From: Celeribacter ethanolicus
GTDB lineage: Bacteria > Pseudomonadota > Alphaproteobacteria > Rhodobacterales > Rhodobacteraceae
Direction of reading: 5' to 3'
Assembly (NCBI RefSeq): GCF_001550095.1
Contig: NZ_LRUC01000036.1
Coordinates: 118,745-182,744, forward strand
DNA length: 64,000 nt
Shown here: piece by piece, positions 15,161 to 23,925 of the stretch
Position numbering within the stretch: the first letter of the stretch is position 1
How the letters are laid out: each line of letters begins with the position of its first letter
Notes under the pieces: model-generated
Seen by the model: only the letters and a program-made list of their open reading frames with translations
Told to the model about the DNA's origin: nothing
Database searches by the model: none
Position numbers and translations under genes: made by a program

Positions 15161-18100
15161 TTGCGTTTCACCCGTCTGCGTCTCAACGGTTTCAAAAGCT
15201 TTGTGGACCCCACCGATCTCGTGATCGCGGATGGGCTGACGGGGGTTGTCGGGCCGAACGGTTGTGGCAAGTCGAACCTCCTGGAGGCGCTGCGCTGGGT
15301 GATGGGCGAGAACCGCCCTAAGGCGATGCGCGGTGCGGGCATGGAAGACGTGATCTTCGCTGGCGCCTCGACCCGTCCGGCGCGCAATTTCGCCGAAGTC
15401 TGCCTGATGATCGACAACTCCGAACGCCTCGCGCCCGCGGGATTTAACGACAGCGACTCGGTCGAGATCATCCGCCGCATTACCCGCGACGCGGGCTCCG
15501 CCTATAAGGTGAACTCCAAGGATGTCCGCGCTCGCGACGTCTCCATGCTCTTCGCCGATGCCTCCACCGGCGCGCATTCGCCCGCGCTTGTGCGTCAGGG
15601 GCAAATCTCCGAGCTAATCAACGCCAAGCCCAAGGCGCGCCGTCGCATCCTCGAAGAGGCCGCCGGGATTTCCGGGCTCTATCAGCGCCGTCATGAGGCG
15701 GAGTTGAAACTCAAAGGGGCGGAGACCAACCTTGCCCGCGTCGATGACGTGATCGAACAGCTCGCGAGCCAACTGGCCTCGCTCGCCCGTCAGGCCCGCC
15801 AAGCCGCGCGCTATCGCGAGATCGGCGTTGAACTGCGCCATGCCGAGGGGCTTTTGCATTACCGTCGCTGGCGCGATGCGGATCATGCCCGCGCAGAAGC
15901 CGAAGACATCCTGCGCACCCGGTTGCGGCAGGCGTCGGAGGCCGAACGACTCGCCCGCGATGCTGCCAAGCAACGGGAAAGCTTCGAGGAGGCCCTGCCG
16001 CCCCTGCGCGAGGAGGAGGCGATTGCCGCCGCTGTGTTGCAGCGCCTCACCGTGTCCCGGGATCAGCTTTCCGATGAGGAACGCCGCGCGCGCGAGATGA
16101 TCGAAACCCTGTCGCGCCGGATCGACCAACTGGTCGCCGATATGGCGCGGGAGGAACAGCTCAACAAGGACGCGGGCGAAACCATCGCCCGGCTCGAATG
16201 GGAGCAGCGCGAGCTGATCAAAGCCGCAGACGGCCATGAGCCGCGCCTGCTCGAAGCGGCGGCGGAGGCTTCTGAAGCCAGTCAGATTTTGGCGGATCGT
16301 GAAACCGCTCTGACCCAGATGACCGAAGACGTCGCCCGTCTCGCGGCGCGGCACCAGTCTGCGAATCGCTTGGTCGAAGACAATCGCAAAACGCTGGACC
16401 GCGCGCGCGGCGAGGCGGATCGCGCCCGTGGGGCCGTGGACGAGGCGCGGTCGACGCTTGTGCGTTCCGCTGAAGCACTGGAAGAGGCCGAAGCCGGGCA
16501 GGAAGAAGCCGTCGCCCGTGCCGAAGAAGCAGAGGCGATGCTGATCGAGGCCGACGAGGCCCGGACCGAGGCGCAATCGCGCGAGGCTCTGGCCCGTGCG
16601 GCGCGCTCTGAGGCCGAAGGCGAGGTGGGGGCCCTCAAGGCCGAAGTGGCCGCCTTGGCGAAAATGCTCGACCGTGATCAGATCGGCGGCAAGCAATTGC
16701 TCGATTTGGTCAAGGTCAAATCAGGATATGAAAAAGCGCTCGGTGCCGCGCTTTCCGATGATTTGCGACAGCCTGCGATTGAGACCTATCAGGCCTCCGG
16801 CTGGGTCACTCTGCCGGATTACCCGGACGATCAGGACCTTCCGAATGGCGTTGAACCACTGGAAGATTACGTCACCGCGCCTGCCGTTTTGGGGCGGCGT
16901 CTGTCGCAGATCGGCCTGGTGCGGGCGGAAGACGGCGCGCGGTTGCAGGCCGATCTCGAACCCGGCCAGCGTTTGGTGTCCATGGAAGGCGACATGTGGC
17001 GCTGGGACGGCTATCGCGCGGGGGCCGAAGATGCGCCGTCGGCGGCCGCGCTGCGGTTGCAACAGCTCAACCGGCTGGAAGATCTGAAACAGGAACTCGT
17101 TGCGGCCGAGGCCAAGGCGGAGGGGGCCTCGCAGGCGCATGAGCATCTCAAGGCCGAACTGACCCGTCTGACCGAGGCTGACCGCATGGCCCGCGAGGCG
17201 CGTCGCGATGCGGATCGCGCGATGTCGGAAGCGGCGCGGACCCTGTCGAAGGTCGAGAACGAAAAGACCCTGGCCGAAGGTAAAGTCGAAAACCTGGGCC
17301 TCGCCGTGGCGCGTCATGAGGAAGAGGCCCGTGGCGCGGAGCAACGCCTGCGCGAAGCGGAAAAGGCGGTGAAAGATCTGCCCGATCTCGACGCAGCGCG
17401 TTCCGACATCGAAGAGGTGAAACTCGCCGTCGAGGCGGCGCGGATCACCATGATGACCAAGCGCTCATCGCATGACGAAATTCGCCGCGAAGGTGAGGCC
17501 CGCACAAGGCGGTCGCAGGAAGTGACCAAGGAGCTGTCCGGCTGGCGGCACCGTCTCGATACGGCGGGCAAACGGATTGCCGAGCTTCAGGATCGCAAGG
17601 AAGCGACCGAGGAAGAGCTTTACGAGGCCGCTGCGCAACCCGAGGAAATCGCCGAAAAACGCGAGGCCCTGATGGCGCAGATCGAGGAGGCGGAGCACCG
17701 TCGCAAACGCGCGTCCGAGGCGCTCACAGTGGCCGAGGAGAGCCTGCGGGAGGCCGTCCATGCAGAGCGCGAGGCGGAGCGTCTGGCCTCCGAGGCGCGC
17801 GAAACCCGTGCCGCTGCAGAGGCTCGCCGGGATGCCGCGAAAGAGACGGTCGAGGCCGCGATCGAGCGCATCCGCGAGGAGTTGGAAACCACGCCGGCGA
17901 AGCTTTTGGAGGAGCTTGCCGTCGACCCGGAAAAAATCCCGCCGCATGCCGAGATCGAGGTGGATGTGAACCGCCTGAAACGCCTGCGCGACAGTCTTGG
18001 CGCGGTGAACCTTCGGGCCGAAGAAGATGCGAAAGAGGTGCGTGAGGAACACGATACCCTCTTGAAAGAAAAGCAGGATCTGGAAGAGGCAATCAAGACG

Positions 18101-18616
18101 CTGCGCTCGGGGATTGCCTCTTTGAACCGCGAGGGGCGGGAGCGCTTGCTCACGGCTTTCGAGCAGGTGAACAGCAATTTCTCCATGCTTTTCACCCACC
18201 TTTTCGGCGGTGGTGAGGCGCGGCTCATGATGGTCGAAAGCGACGATCCTCTCGAGGCCGGGCTTGAGATCATGTGCCAGCCGCCGGGCAAGAAATTGTC
18301 GACCCTCTCGCTGCTCTCAGGTGGTGAACAAACGCTCACAGCACTCGCGCTGATCTTTGCCGTGTTCATGGCGAACCCGGCGCCGATCTGTGTGCTGGAC
18401 GAGGTCGACGCGCCCTTGGACGACGCCAACGTCACGCGGTTCTGCGACATGCTCGACGAGATGACCCAGCGCACCGATACGCGGTTTTTGGTCATTACCC
18501 ACCACGCCGTGACCATGGCCCGCATGGACCGCCTGTTCGGCGTCACCATGCAGGAACAGGGCGTGTCACAACTTGTGTCTGTGGACCTGAAAAAGGCCGA
18601 GGCACTTGTTGCGTAA
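15161..18616 (+). CDS. smc: Chromosome segregation ATPase SMC
   Basis: 1,151 residues from a TTG start at 15161, preceded by AGGAAGAGG; this gives the usual N terminus (M)RFTRLRLNGFKSF. A GTG 48 bases upstream is an alternative. Domains: N-terminal ATPase half with GPNGCGKSN (residues 31-39), long coiled coil, a hinge around residues 510-640, second coiled coil, and C-terminal half with LSGGEQTLTALAL and the Walker B ICVLDEVDAPLDDAN. SMC with ScpA/ScpB compacts and resolves newly replicated origins. It is divergent from the riboswitch-controlled gene and monocistronic apart from a tiny downstream ORF. Confidence 0.97.
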   Translation: MRFTRLRLNGFKSFVDPTDLVIADGLTGVVGPNGCGKSNLLEALRWVMGENRPKAMRGAGMEDVIFAGASTRPARNFAEVCLMIDNSERLAPAGFNDSDSVEIIRRITRDAGSAYKVNSKDVRARDVSMLFADASTGAHSPALVRQGQISELINAKPKARRRILEEAAGISGLYQRRHEAELKLKGAETNLARVDDVIEQLASQLASLARQARQAARYREIGVELRHAEGLLHYRRWRDADHARAEAEDILRTRLRQASEAERLARDAAKQRESFEEALPPLREEEAIAAAVLQRLTVSRDQLSDEERRAREMIETLSRRIDQLVADMAREEQLNKDAGETIARLEWEQRELIKAADGHEPRLLEAAAEASEASQILADRETALTQMTEDVARLAARHQSANRLVEDNRKTLDRARGEADRARGAVDEARSTLVRSAEALEEAEAGQEEAVARAEEAEAMLIEADEARTEAQSREALARAARSEAEGEVGALKAEVAALAKMLDRDQIGGKQLLDLVKVKSGYEKALGAALSDDLRQPAIETYQASGWVTLPDYPDDQDLPNGVEPLEDYVTAPAVLGRRLSQIGLVRAEDGARLQADLEPGQRLVSMEGDMWRWDGYRAGAEDAPSAAALRLQQLNRLEDLKQELVAAEAKAEGASQAHEHLKAELTRLTEADRMAREARRDADRAMSEAARTLSKVENEKTLAEGKVENLGLAVARHEEEARGAEQRLREAEKAVKDLPDLDAARSDIEEVKLAVEAARITMMTKRSSHDEIRREGEARTRRSQEVTKELSGWRHRLDTAGKRIAELQDRKEATEEELYEAAAQPEEIAEKREALMAQIEEAEHRRKRASEALTVAEESLREAVHAEREAERLASEARETRAAAEARRDAAKETVEAAIERIREELETTPAKLLEELAVDPEKIPPHAEIEVDVNRLKRLRDSLGAVNLRAEEDAKEVREEHDTLLKEKQDLEEAIKTLRSGIASLNREGRERLLTAFEQVNSNFSMLFTHLFGGGEARLMMVESDDPLEAGLEIMCQPPGKKLSTLSLLSGGEQTLTALALIFAVFMANPAPICVLDEVDAPLDDANVTRFCDMLDEMTQRTDTRFLVITHHAVTMARMDRLFGVTMQEQGVSQLVSVDLKKAEALVA

Positions 18617-18691
18617 CTTCGGTGTTGCGCGGTCTTTGGTGGTGCGGACTCTTAAGACTTTTCCAACAATTCGTCTCTAATCCTAACGATG

Positions 18692-18707
18692 CCGTAATCC
18701 ATTACGG
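18692..18707. promoter_or_regulatory. Palindrome before the tiny membrane peptide gene
   Basis: CCGTAAT (18692-18698) and ATTACGG (18701-18707) form a perfect inverted repeat with a two-base spacer, four bases before AGGAGG (18712-18717). With such a tight spacer it is more likely a protein-binding site than an RNA hairpin. No regulator is identified. Confidence 0.5.
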
Positions 18708-18719
18708 TGACAGGAGGTG

Positions 18720-18815
18720 ATGACACTGGAAGAACACTCGTTTCGCAAATGGATGGTGATCATTGCGGCGGCAACGCTCGCCGTGACAATCGTCCGCCTC
18801 TGGATCGGGCTGTAA
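18720..18815 (+). CDS. Tiny single-span membrane peptide downstream of smc
   Basis: 31 residues: MTLEEHSFRKWM, then a hydrophobic stretch VIIAAATLAVTIVRLWIG ending at TAA (18813-18815). A perfect AGGAGG precedes it, but only two bases separate it from the ATG; a CTG six bases further (18726) would have ideal spacing and encode the same peptide minus two residues. A charged head followed by one membrane span, a strong ribosome site, an upstream palindrome and a downstream terminator together suggest a real small membrane protein. No function is known to me. Confidence 0.5.
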   Translation: MTLEEHSFRKWMVIIAAATLAVTIVRLWIGL

Positions 18816-18828
18816 CCCGAAAAAGAGA

Positions 18829-18858
18829 GACCCGGCGGAGCTGCAACTCTGCCGGGTC
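18829..18858 (+). terminator. Hairpin after the tiny peptide gene
   Basis: GACCCGGCGGAG (18829-18840) pairs with CTCTGCCGGGTC (18847-18858) with one mismatch; loop CTGCAA. Only a short T stretch (ATTTGG) follows, so termination may be partial. It starts 13 bases past the stop of the 31-residue peptide. Confidence 0.6.
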
Positions 18859-18958
18859 ATTTGGATGATGACACAGAATGTCTCATTTCGCTGTTTCAGA
18901 CTCTAACAGATTCCTTACCAAACCGTAAAGCGCGCTCGGGAATATGCAATAAACATGG

Positions 18959-19750
18959 TTAACCGCGCCCCATACCCTGACCCATGCCGCCGCCATGCCC
19001 TCCGGCAGGCGCATCGAGATCCTTGATCGAAGCCTCCGCCTCGCCATTGATCCAATAGCCCGCCGCCTTGAGCCAGGGTAAAGGATGGCCCATCGCCAAT
19101 ACTGCCTCGCGCAACTGTTTGGCGATCCCGGCCTCCGTCGCGATCCAGACGAAGGTGTTCGCTGTCAGTTCGATCTGCGACAGGGCATCGAGAAACGGCT
19201 TGGCTTCCGTGGCCTGATCCAGAGGGCGGTGCAGCCAGTGGATCGTCGCATCCGCCGCACTCTCGATCTCCTGCTCGTCCTCCGGCCCGGGCACGGCGGC
19301 GAGCATCGTCACCTTCACGCCTGCGGGCAGTTCCTCGAGCTTGCGTCCCATCGCCGGAAGCGCGGTTTCATCGCCGATCAGGACCCAATGGGCAATCTCA
19401 CCTTCGATCACCCGCGAGCCACGCGGGCCGCCGATCTGAACAGCGCTGCCGGGATGTGCCGACCGCGCCCAGCTCGCCGCCGGGCCTTCGCCATGATCGG
19501 CAAAGTCGATCACCAGTTCCTGCGCCTCGGTGTCGAACCGGCGCGGCGTGTAATCGCGTTTCGCCATGCCGTCCGCACCGGGTACGAAAACCTTGAGGTG
19601 ATCGTCAAACGATCCGCTGGCGAAATCCGCAAGATCCGCACCGCTGAGCGTCACGCGGATCATATGCGGGGTCAGCCGTTCGGCCTTGGCCACGGTCAAT
19701 TCGCGAAATTTCAGCTCGTGCCGCATGCGGCGGATGGTGGGGGCAGTCAT
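18959..19750 (-). CDS. Siderophore-interacting protein (FAD/NADPH ferric reductase)
   Basis: 263 residues of the SIP/ViuB family. An N-terminal FAD-binding barrel carries KRDYTPRRFD (RxYTxR motif), a middle GSAVQIGGPRGSRV segment follows, and a C-terminal NAD(P)H-binding SIP domain contains LIGDETALPAMGR and FVWIATEAGIAKQLRE. The family reduces ferric siderophores in the cytosol to release iron. The final 17 residues are Gly/Met-rich and add nothing to the fold. It stands alone, with no siderophore synthesis or TonB receptor nearby. The start is the ATG at 19748-19750; its ribosome site is weak, and an inner ATG (MRHELKF) 24 bases on is possible. Confidence 0.9.
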   Translation of the reverse strand: MTAPTIRRMRHELKFRELTVAKAERLTPHMIRVTLSGADLADFASGSFDDHLKVFVPGADGMAKRDYTPRRFDTEAQELVIDFADHGEGPAASWARSAHPGSAVQIGGPRGSRVIEGEIAHWVLIGDETALPAMGRKLEELPAGVKVTMLAAVPGPEDEQEIESAADATIHWLHRPLDQATEAKPFLDALSQIELTANTFVWIATEAGIAKQLREAVLAMGHPLPWLKAAGYWINGEAEASIKDLDAPAGGHGGGMGQGMGRG

Positions 19751-19874
19751 GACGAGTCGCTTTCACTGGTTATTCAGATGTTTGCGCAAAACAAACTATT
19801 TTACTCAGAAAAAGCAAGCCCCGCGAAAAACACAGGGCCTGTGCATCTCGGATGTTTGCCCCAAAGCCTCTGAT

Positions 19875-21047
19875 TTATAGGCGCGACAAAAGCGCGGCTG
19901 TCGGCCAGGCGTCGGCGGGCAGGACGAGTTTCTCCTGAACGCTCTGCACCGCCTCGCGGGTTTTCTCGCCCAGAATGCCGTCGATACCGCCAACATCGTA
20001 GCCCATTTTGGTCAGCTTTTGTTGCAGTTGCTGCATCTGCGCGCCCGAAAGCCCCGCATCGGGATTGCCCGCGTTATAGACCGGCGCGCCTTCGAGACGA
20101 GTGGCGAAATAGGCCGCCGTGGTCACATAGACGAAGCTTTTGTTCCACTCGAAATAGACCTCGAAATTCGGATAGGCGAGGAAGGCCGGCCCGTTGCGCC
20201 CCATCGGCAGCAACACAGAGGCCTGCAAATTGCCGTTGCCGAGCGCGCCGGAACGCGGTTGGACGCCCAGTTTGGCCCATTGGCTGACGGTCATTTTATG
20301 GTTCAGCCCGGTTTTCGACCAATCGAGGTTCGAAGGCACCACGATCTCCTGAAGCCACGGCTCATTCGCCCGCCATCCGAGATGGCGCAGCATTTTCGCC
20401 CCGGACATCAGCGCATCGGGCGCGGAGGTTTTGAGCCGCACATGGCCGTCGCCGTCGCCATCGACACCGTTCTGCAAAATGTCTTTCGGCAGCATCTGTA
20501 CCATGCCGATTTCCCCGGCCCATGCGCCTTGCGTCGTGGCCGGATCGAAATCGCCATGTTCGAACAGGGTCAGCGCGGCGAAGACCTGCGGCTGGAACAG
20601 CTCGGGACGGCGGCAATCGTGGCTCAGTGTCATCAGCGCGTTCAGCGTGTTGAAATTGCCCTGCACCTGGCCGAAATCCGTCTCCAGCGCCCAGAAGGCC
20701 AAAAGCACTCCGCGCGAGACACCATAGTCTCGTTCAATCCGGTCGAAGACGCTCTTGTATTTCGCCGCATTGGCCGCGCCGTTCTGCATCCGGTTCTGGC
20801 TGATCAGCGCGCGGGAGAAGTCGATGAAATTCTTCTGAAACACGCCCTGCGCGCGGTCGGCTTTGATCACGGCCGGGTCTTGACGCGCGGCGGTAAAGAA
20901 CTGATCGACGGCGGATTTGGAATGGCCTTGCTGTAGGGCGGACTGCTTCATCTGGTTGACAAAGCTTGAGAAATTTCCGCCGCAGGGCACATCCGCAAAG
21001 GCGGGAGAGGCAAGGGAGAGGGCGAGCACGAGGCCGAGAGAACGCAT
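19875..21047 (-). CDS. Lytic murein transglycosylase, MltB type with peptidoglycan-binding domain
   Basis: 390 residues. A signal peptide (MRSLGLVLALSLASPAFA) precedes a catalytic domain with ALETDFGQVQGNFNT, containing the catalytic Glu, and GAWAGEIGMVQMLPKDILQ. The C terminus is a peptidoglycan-binding repeat (LQQKLTKMGYDVGGIDGILGEKTREAVQ). MltB-type enzymes cleave glycan strands in the periplasm. I start at the ATG at 21045-21047 with AAAGG upstream; an ATG 21 bases further out would put polar residues before the signal peptide. It follows cobD on the same strand by about 50 bases and may be read with that operon, but its function is unrelated. Confidence 0.92.
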   Translation of the reverse strand: MRSLGLVLALSLASPAFADVPCGGNFSSFVNQMKQSALQQGHSKSAVDQFFTAARQDPAVIKADRAQGVFQKNFIDFSRALISQNRMQNGAANAAKYKSVFDRIERDYGVSRGVLLAFWALETDFGQVQGNFNTLNALMTLSHDCRRPELFQPQVFAALTLFEHGDFDPATTQGAWAGEIGMVQMLPKDILQNGVDGDGDGHVRLKTSAPDALMSGAKMLRHLGWRANEPWLQEIVVPSNLDWSKTGLNHKMTVSQWAKLGVQPRSGALGNGNLQASVLLPMGRNGPAFLAYPNFEVYFEWNKSFVYVTTAAYFATRLEGAPVYNAGNPDAGLSGAQMQQLQQKLTKMGYDVGGIDGILGEKTREAVQSVQEKLVLPADAWPTAALLSRL

Positions 21048-21098
21048 GGATTTACCTTTTAAAGTCATGTTGAGGGCACGATAGCGGGGCGCGCGGCG

Positions 21099-22001
21099 TC
21101 ACGCAAATGACAGAACGGCGACGCAGATCAGGACAAAGGCCCAAGCGGCCCAGAGCCGCGCACAGGCGGCGTCGATGTCGCGGGGCGTGGCCTCGCGACC
21201 GTTCGGATTGACCCATGGATAGTCGCGCATTTCGCCGTGATAGGCGCGGGGACCGGAGAGCGCGACGCCAAGACTGCGCGACAAAGCGGCCTCGGGCCAC
21301 CCGGCATTGGGCGACCGGTGCCGACGCGCCTCGGTGACGATCTCCCGCCAGAGCGACAGGGGCTTGCCCCATGGAAACAGCAAAAGCGCGGTCAGCCGCG
21401 CGGGGATCAGATTAAGCACATCGTCGAGCCTTGCCGCAGCCCAGCCGAACTCCCGATGCCGTTCTGTGCGATAGCCGATCATGCTGTCACCGGTGTTCAC
21501 CACTTTATAAACGAGAATCCCCGGCAAACCCGCGACGAGGAACCAAAACGCAGGGGCGATCACCCCGTCGGAAAAATTCTCCGCCGCCGACTCGATGGCC
21601 CCGCGCGCCACGGCGGCTTCGTCCAGCTCTGAGGTGTCCCGACCGACGATCATCGACACGGCATAACGCCCCTCCGCCAGAGAGCGCTCCAAGCCGCGCG
21701 CCACGGCCTTCACATGCTCGACCAGCGATTTCTGCGCCAAAAGCACCGCACCGAGCAGGATTTCAACCAAGGGAATTTGCCGCAGCACCAGCCCCAGCGC
21801 CGCCGCCCCGATCACCAGCACGATCACCAAAAGAATGCCCTTGGCCTTGCGTGCCGCGCCGCAATTGAACCGCCGATCCGCCCCGCCGATCAACCGCCCC
21901 ATCACAACCGCCGGGTGCGGCACCCGGTCCCAAAGCCATTTCGGCTCCCCGAACACAGCGTCCAGCACCATGGCCAGACAAAGCGCCAGCGCGGTGCTCA
22001 C
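21099..22001 (-). CDS. cobD: Adenosylcobinamide-phosphate synthase CobD (CbiB)
   Basis: 300 residues from a GTG (21999-22001) that overlaps the cobC stop as GTGA. This membrane protein (several hydrophobic spans) carries the family motifs DAVFGEPKWLWDRVPHPAV, SAAENFSDGVIAPAFWF and NTGDSMIGYRTERHREFGWAA. It attaches (R)-1-amino-2-propanol phosphate to adenosylcobyric acid, making adenosylcobinamide phosphate. The aminopropanol phosphate comes from CobC, encoded immediately upstream. Confidence 0.96.
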   Translation of the reverse strand: MSTALALCLAMVLDAVFGEPKWLWDRVPHPAVVMGRLIGGADRRFNCGAARKAKGILLVIVLVIGAAALGLVLRQIPLVEILLGAVLLAQKSLVEHVKAVARGLERSLAEGRYAVSMIVGRDTSELDEAAVARGAIESAAENFSDGVIAPAFWFLVAGLPGILVYKVVNTGDSMIGYRTERHREFGWAAARLDDVLNLIPARLTALLLFPWGKPLSLWREIVTEARRHRSPNAGWPEAALSRSLGVALSGPRAYHGEMRDYPWVNPNGREATPRDIDAACARLWAAWAFVLICVAVLSFA

Positions 22002-22957
22002 AGCGCATGCTCCAGAGCCGTTTCCAATTGCCCCCACCGATCCGACGGCGGCAGGCCAAACCGCAGCCAACGCCGGGAATAGGGGAAGAGCCGCGACCAG
22101 ACATGATGTTCCGCCAGACGATTTTGTACCGCATGGGCGTCGCCCACGTCATAAAGCCGGAACAGTGTCGTGCCACCCACAAGTTTCGCGCCTTTGCCTT
22201 CCATCATCTCGTCGAGACGCGCCGCATCCTGCGTCAGTCGGATTCGCGTGCGGATCGCCCACACCGGATCGTTCAACGCCGCCGTGCCGATGGCCAGCGC
22301 CGGTCCCGACACCGCCCATGGCCCGATCAGAGCGGCCAGGCGGTCGATCAGATCCGGTGCGCCGATGGCAAAGCCGAGCCGCATCCCCGCCAGCCCCCAG
22401 AACTTGCCAAAGCTCTTGAGCACGATGGTGCGCCCGCCCCGGACCCGCGCGATATGGCTTTCTTCTGGTATGACGTCGCAGAAACTCTCGTCGATGATCG
22501 TCACGGGGGCGGTGAATTCCTCCTCCCGCCAGAGACGCCCGTCCGGGTTGTTCGGATGCACCGCGACCGCCACACTTGCTTTGCGCGTCGGGTCCGAGGT
22601 CATCACCTCCCAGCCCTGCGCCCCAAACGCCCCGGCATGTTCATTATAGGTCGGCGGCTGGATCTCCACTCTGCCTTTCGGCCAGAGCGCAGGCAGGCGT
22701 GCAATCAGGCTCGACGCGCCCGGTGCGGCCAGCACGGCGGCGCCATGATGCACCTGCCAGAACCCGCGCGCCGCCTGCACCAGCGCATCCTGCGCTGCGG
22801 CATCCGGCAGTGCTGTCCAGGCGTTTGGCGGAATGTCGCCGATCGGATAAGGCGCCGGATTGATGCCTGTCGAGAGGTCGATCCAGCCGGATTTTTCTCC
22901 GCCCCAACGGGCCACCGCGGCATCCAGTCCGCCACCATGATCGCGCCGGTGACTCAT
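21998..22957 (-). CDS. cobC: L-threonine-O-3-phosphate decarboxylase CobC
   Basis: 319 residues, a PLP-dependent fold-type I protein of the histidinol-phosphate aminotransferase-like family. It begins with the cobalamin-type start HGGGLDAAVARWGG and has INPAPYP and VLKSFGKFWGLAGMRLGFA, in which the Lys holds PLP. In the Pseudomonas denitrificans nomenclature this is CobC; the Salmonella counterpart is CobD. It makes (R)-1-amino-2-propanol phosphate for the nucleotide loop. It overlaps DUF1636 upstream by four bases (ATGA) and cobD downstream (GTGA), forming a three-gene coupled operon. Confidence 0.93.
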   Translation of the reverse strand: MSHRRDHGGGLDAAVARWGGEKSGWIDLSTGINPAPYPIGDIPPNAWTALPDAAAQDALVQAARGFWQVHHGAAVLAAPGASSLIARLPALWPKGRVEIQPPTYNEHAGAFGAQGWEVMTSDPTRKASVAVAVHPNNPDGRLWREEEFTAPVTIIDESFCDVIPEESHIARVRGGRTIVLKSFGKFWGLAGMRLGFAIGAPDLIDRLAALIGPWAVSGPALAIGTAALNDPVWAIRTRIRLTQDAARLDEMMEGKGAKLVGGTTLFRLYDVGDAHAVQNRLAEHHVWSRLFPYSRRWLRFGLPPSDRWGQLETALEHAL

Positions 22958-23361
22958 CTGTCTTCATCCTTTTCGGTCGGCAAAGGCAGTTGCCGCGAGA
23001 CGAAATGTCCCTTCACGCCCTGTGGCCAGTCGCGGAACGGCACCTGACCGGTGGCGGAGCCTGCGTGCATCCGGGCATAGGCCACGATGGCTTCGGCATC
23101 CGCTTCGGTTCCGTCAAATATTCCAAGGGAATAGCCGATTTTTCTGTCGCCTTGCACGATCACGTTGCAGGCCCGCTCGCAGCCCATGGTGCAACTCACC
23201 CGTCGGGTTTTGATCCCGGCCGGGGCGGCACGGCGTTCGATGGCATCGGCCAGACGTGCGCCATCGGTCTGCGACTCACCGCGTTCCGCCCAGTCGGGGC
23301 GCTTGCAGCCTTCGCAAATCGTGATCCAGGTCGGTGCGGAAATGGGGGTGCTCTCTGTCAT
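22954..23361 (-). CDS. DUF1636 protein, probable thioredoxin-fold metal or Fe-S binding
   Basis: 135 residues with a CEGCKRP motif (Cys-X2-Cys) near residue 16 and a second cluster SCTMGCERACNV (Cys-X3-Cys-X3-Cys) near residue 57, the arrangement of DUF1636/[2Fe-2S] ferredoxin-like thioredoxin-fold proteins. Genes of this family often sit in cobalamin clusters, sometimes beside cobW, but no activity has been established to my knowledge. Here it is the first gene of the DUF1636-cobC-cobD operon, so a role in cobalt or redox handling for B12 synthesis is a reasonable inference. No riboswitch is visible in the 186 bases upstream. Confidence 0.85.
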   Translation of the reverse strand: MTESTPISAPTWITICEGCKRPDWAERGESQTDGARLADAIERRAAPAGIKTRRVSCTMGCERACNVIVQGDRKIGYSLGIFDGTEADAEAIVAYARMHAGSATGQVPFRDWPQGVKGHFVSRQLPLPTEKDEDR

Positions 23362-23547
23362 GCTTCGTGTTTTGCCGCAGCCTGTGCAGAGTGCAAGATA
23401 AAATCTTAGCTTTTTCCGCTGTGCTGCGGCGACGGACCCGATTGACCCTGTCGTTCATGCTTCGTTAGGGTGTTGTCGCGGATTCACACACATGCACATA
23501 GCGTTGAGCGGAGCAGCTTGCGGCAGGGGCCGAGGGCAATAAGAAAC

Positions 23548-23913
23548 ATGCAGGTATTGATCGTCGAAAGCAGCCCGGAGATCGGGCGTCTCTGGCAACG
23601 CCATCTGGAGCGCCAGGGCATGTCCGTGTCCTTGGTGGCGGGGCAGGACGAGGCGATTCAAAAACTGCAAACCACTGCGCCGGATCTGATCGTGCTCGAT
23701 CTTGTTTTGGGCGATGGGTCGGCCTTCGCCATCGCCGATTATGCCAATTATCGCCACCCGGACACGCGCGTGATCTTCACCACCAATTCGAGTTTCTTCT
23801 CCGATGGCTCGATCTTCCAGCATGTTGCCAATGCCTGTGCTTTTCTGCCCAAGGAAGTCGACCCGGAGGACCTGACCGCCATGGTGGAGCATTACGGCAA
23901 GGCCGCGTCCTGA
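23548..23913 (+). CDS. Stand-alone response-regulator receiver protein
   Basis: 121 residues, one REC domain and nothing else. The phosphoacceptor is probably Asp51 (LIVLDLVLGDGS), with Thr78/79 and Lys102 (FLPKE) in the expected places. The first acidic patch reads VESSPEIG, so the second of the usual two acidic residues is Ser, which could weaken magnesium binding. I start at the ATG at 23548 because the fold begins there; the frame is open for 78 bases upstream without similarity. No kinase or output domain is adjacent, so the partner is unknown. Confidence 0.85.
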   Translation: MQVLIVESSPEIGRLWQRHLERQGMSVSLVAGQDEAIQKLQTTAPDLIVLDLVLGDGSAFAIADYANYRHPDTRVIFTTNSSFFSDGSIFQHVANACAFLPKEVDPEDLTAMVEHYGKAAS

Positions 23914-23925
23914 GTGATCGGGCGA

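Noticed and set aside
19820..19850. CACAGG/CCTGTG palindrome between the MltB-like and SIP genes as a terminator
   Set aside because: The loop would be one base and no T run follows; it is probably incidental.
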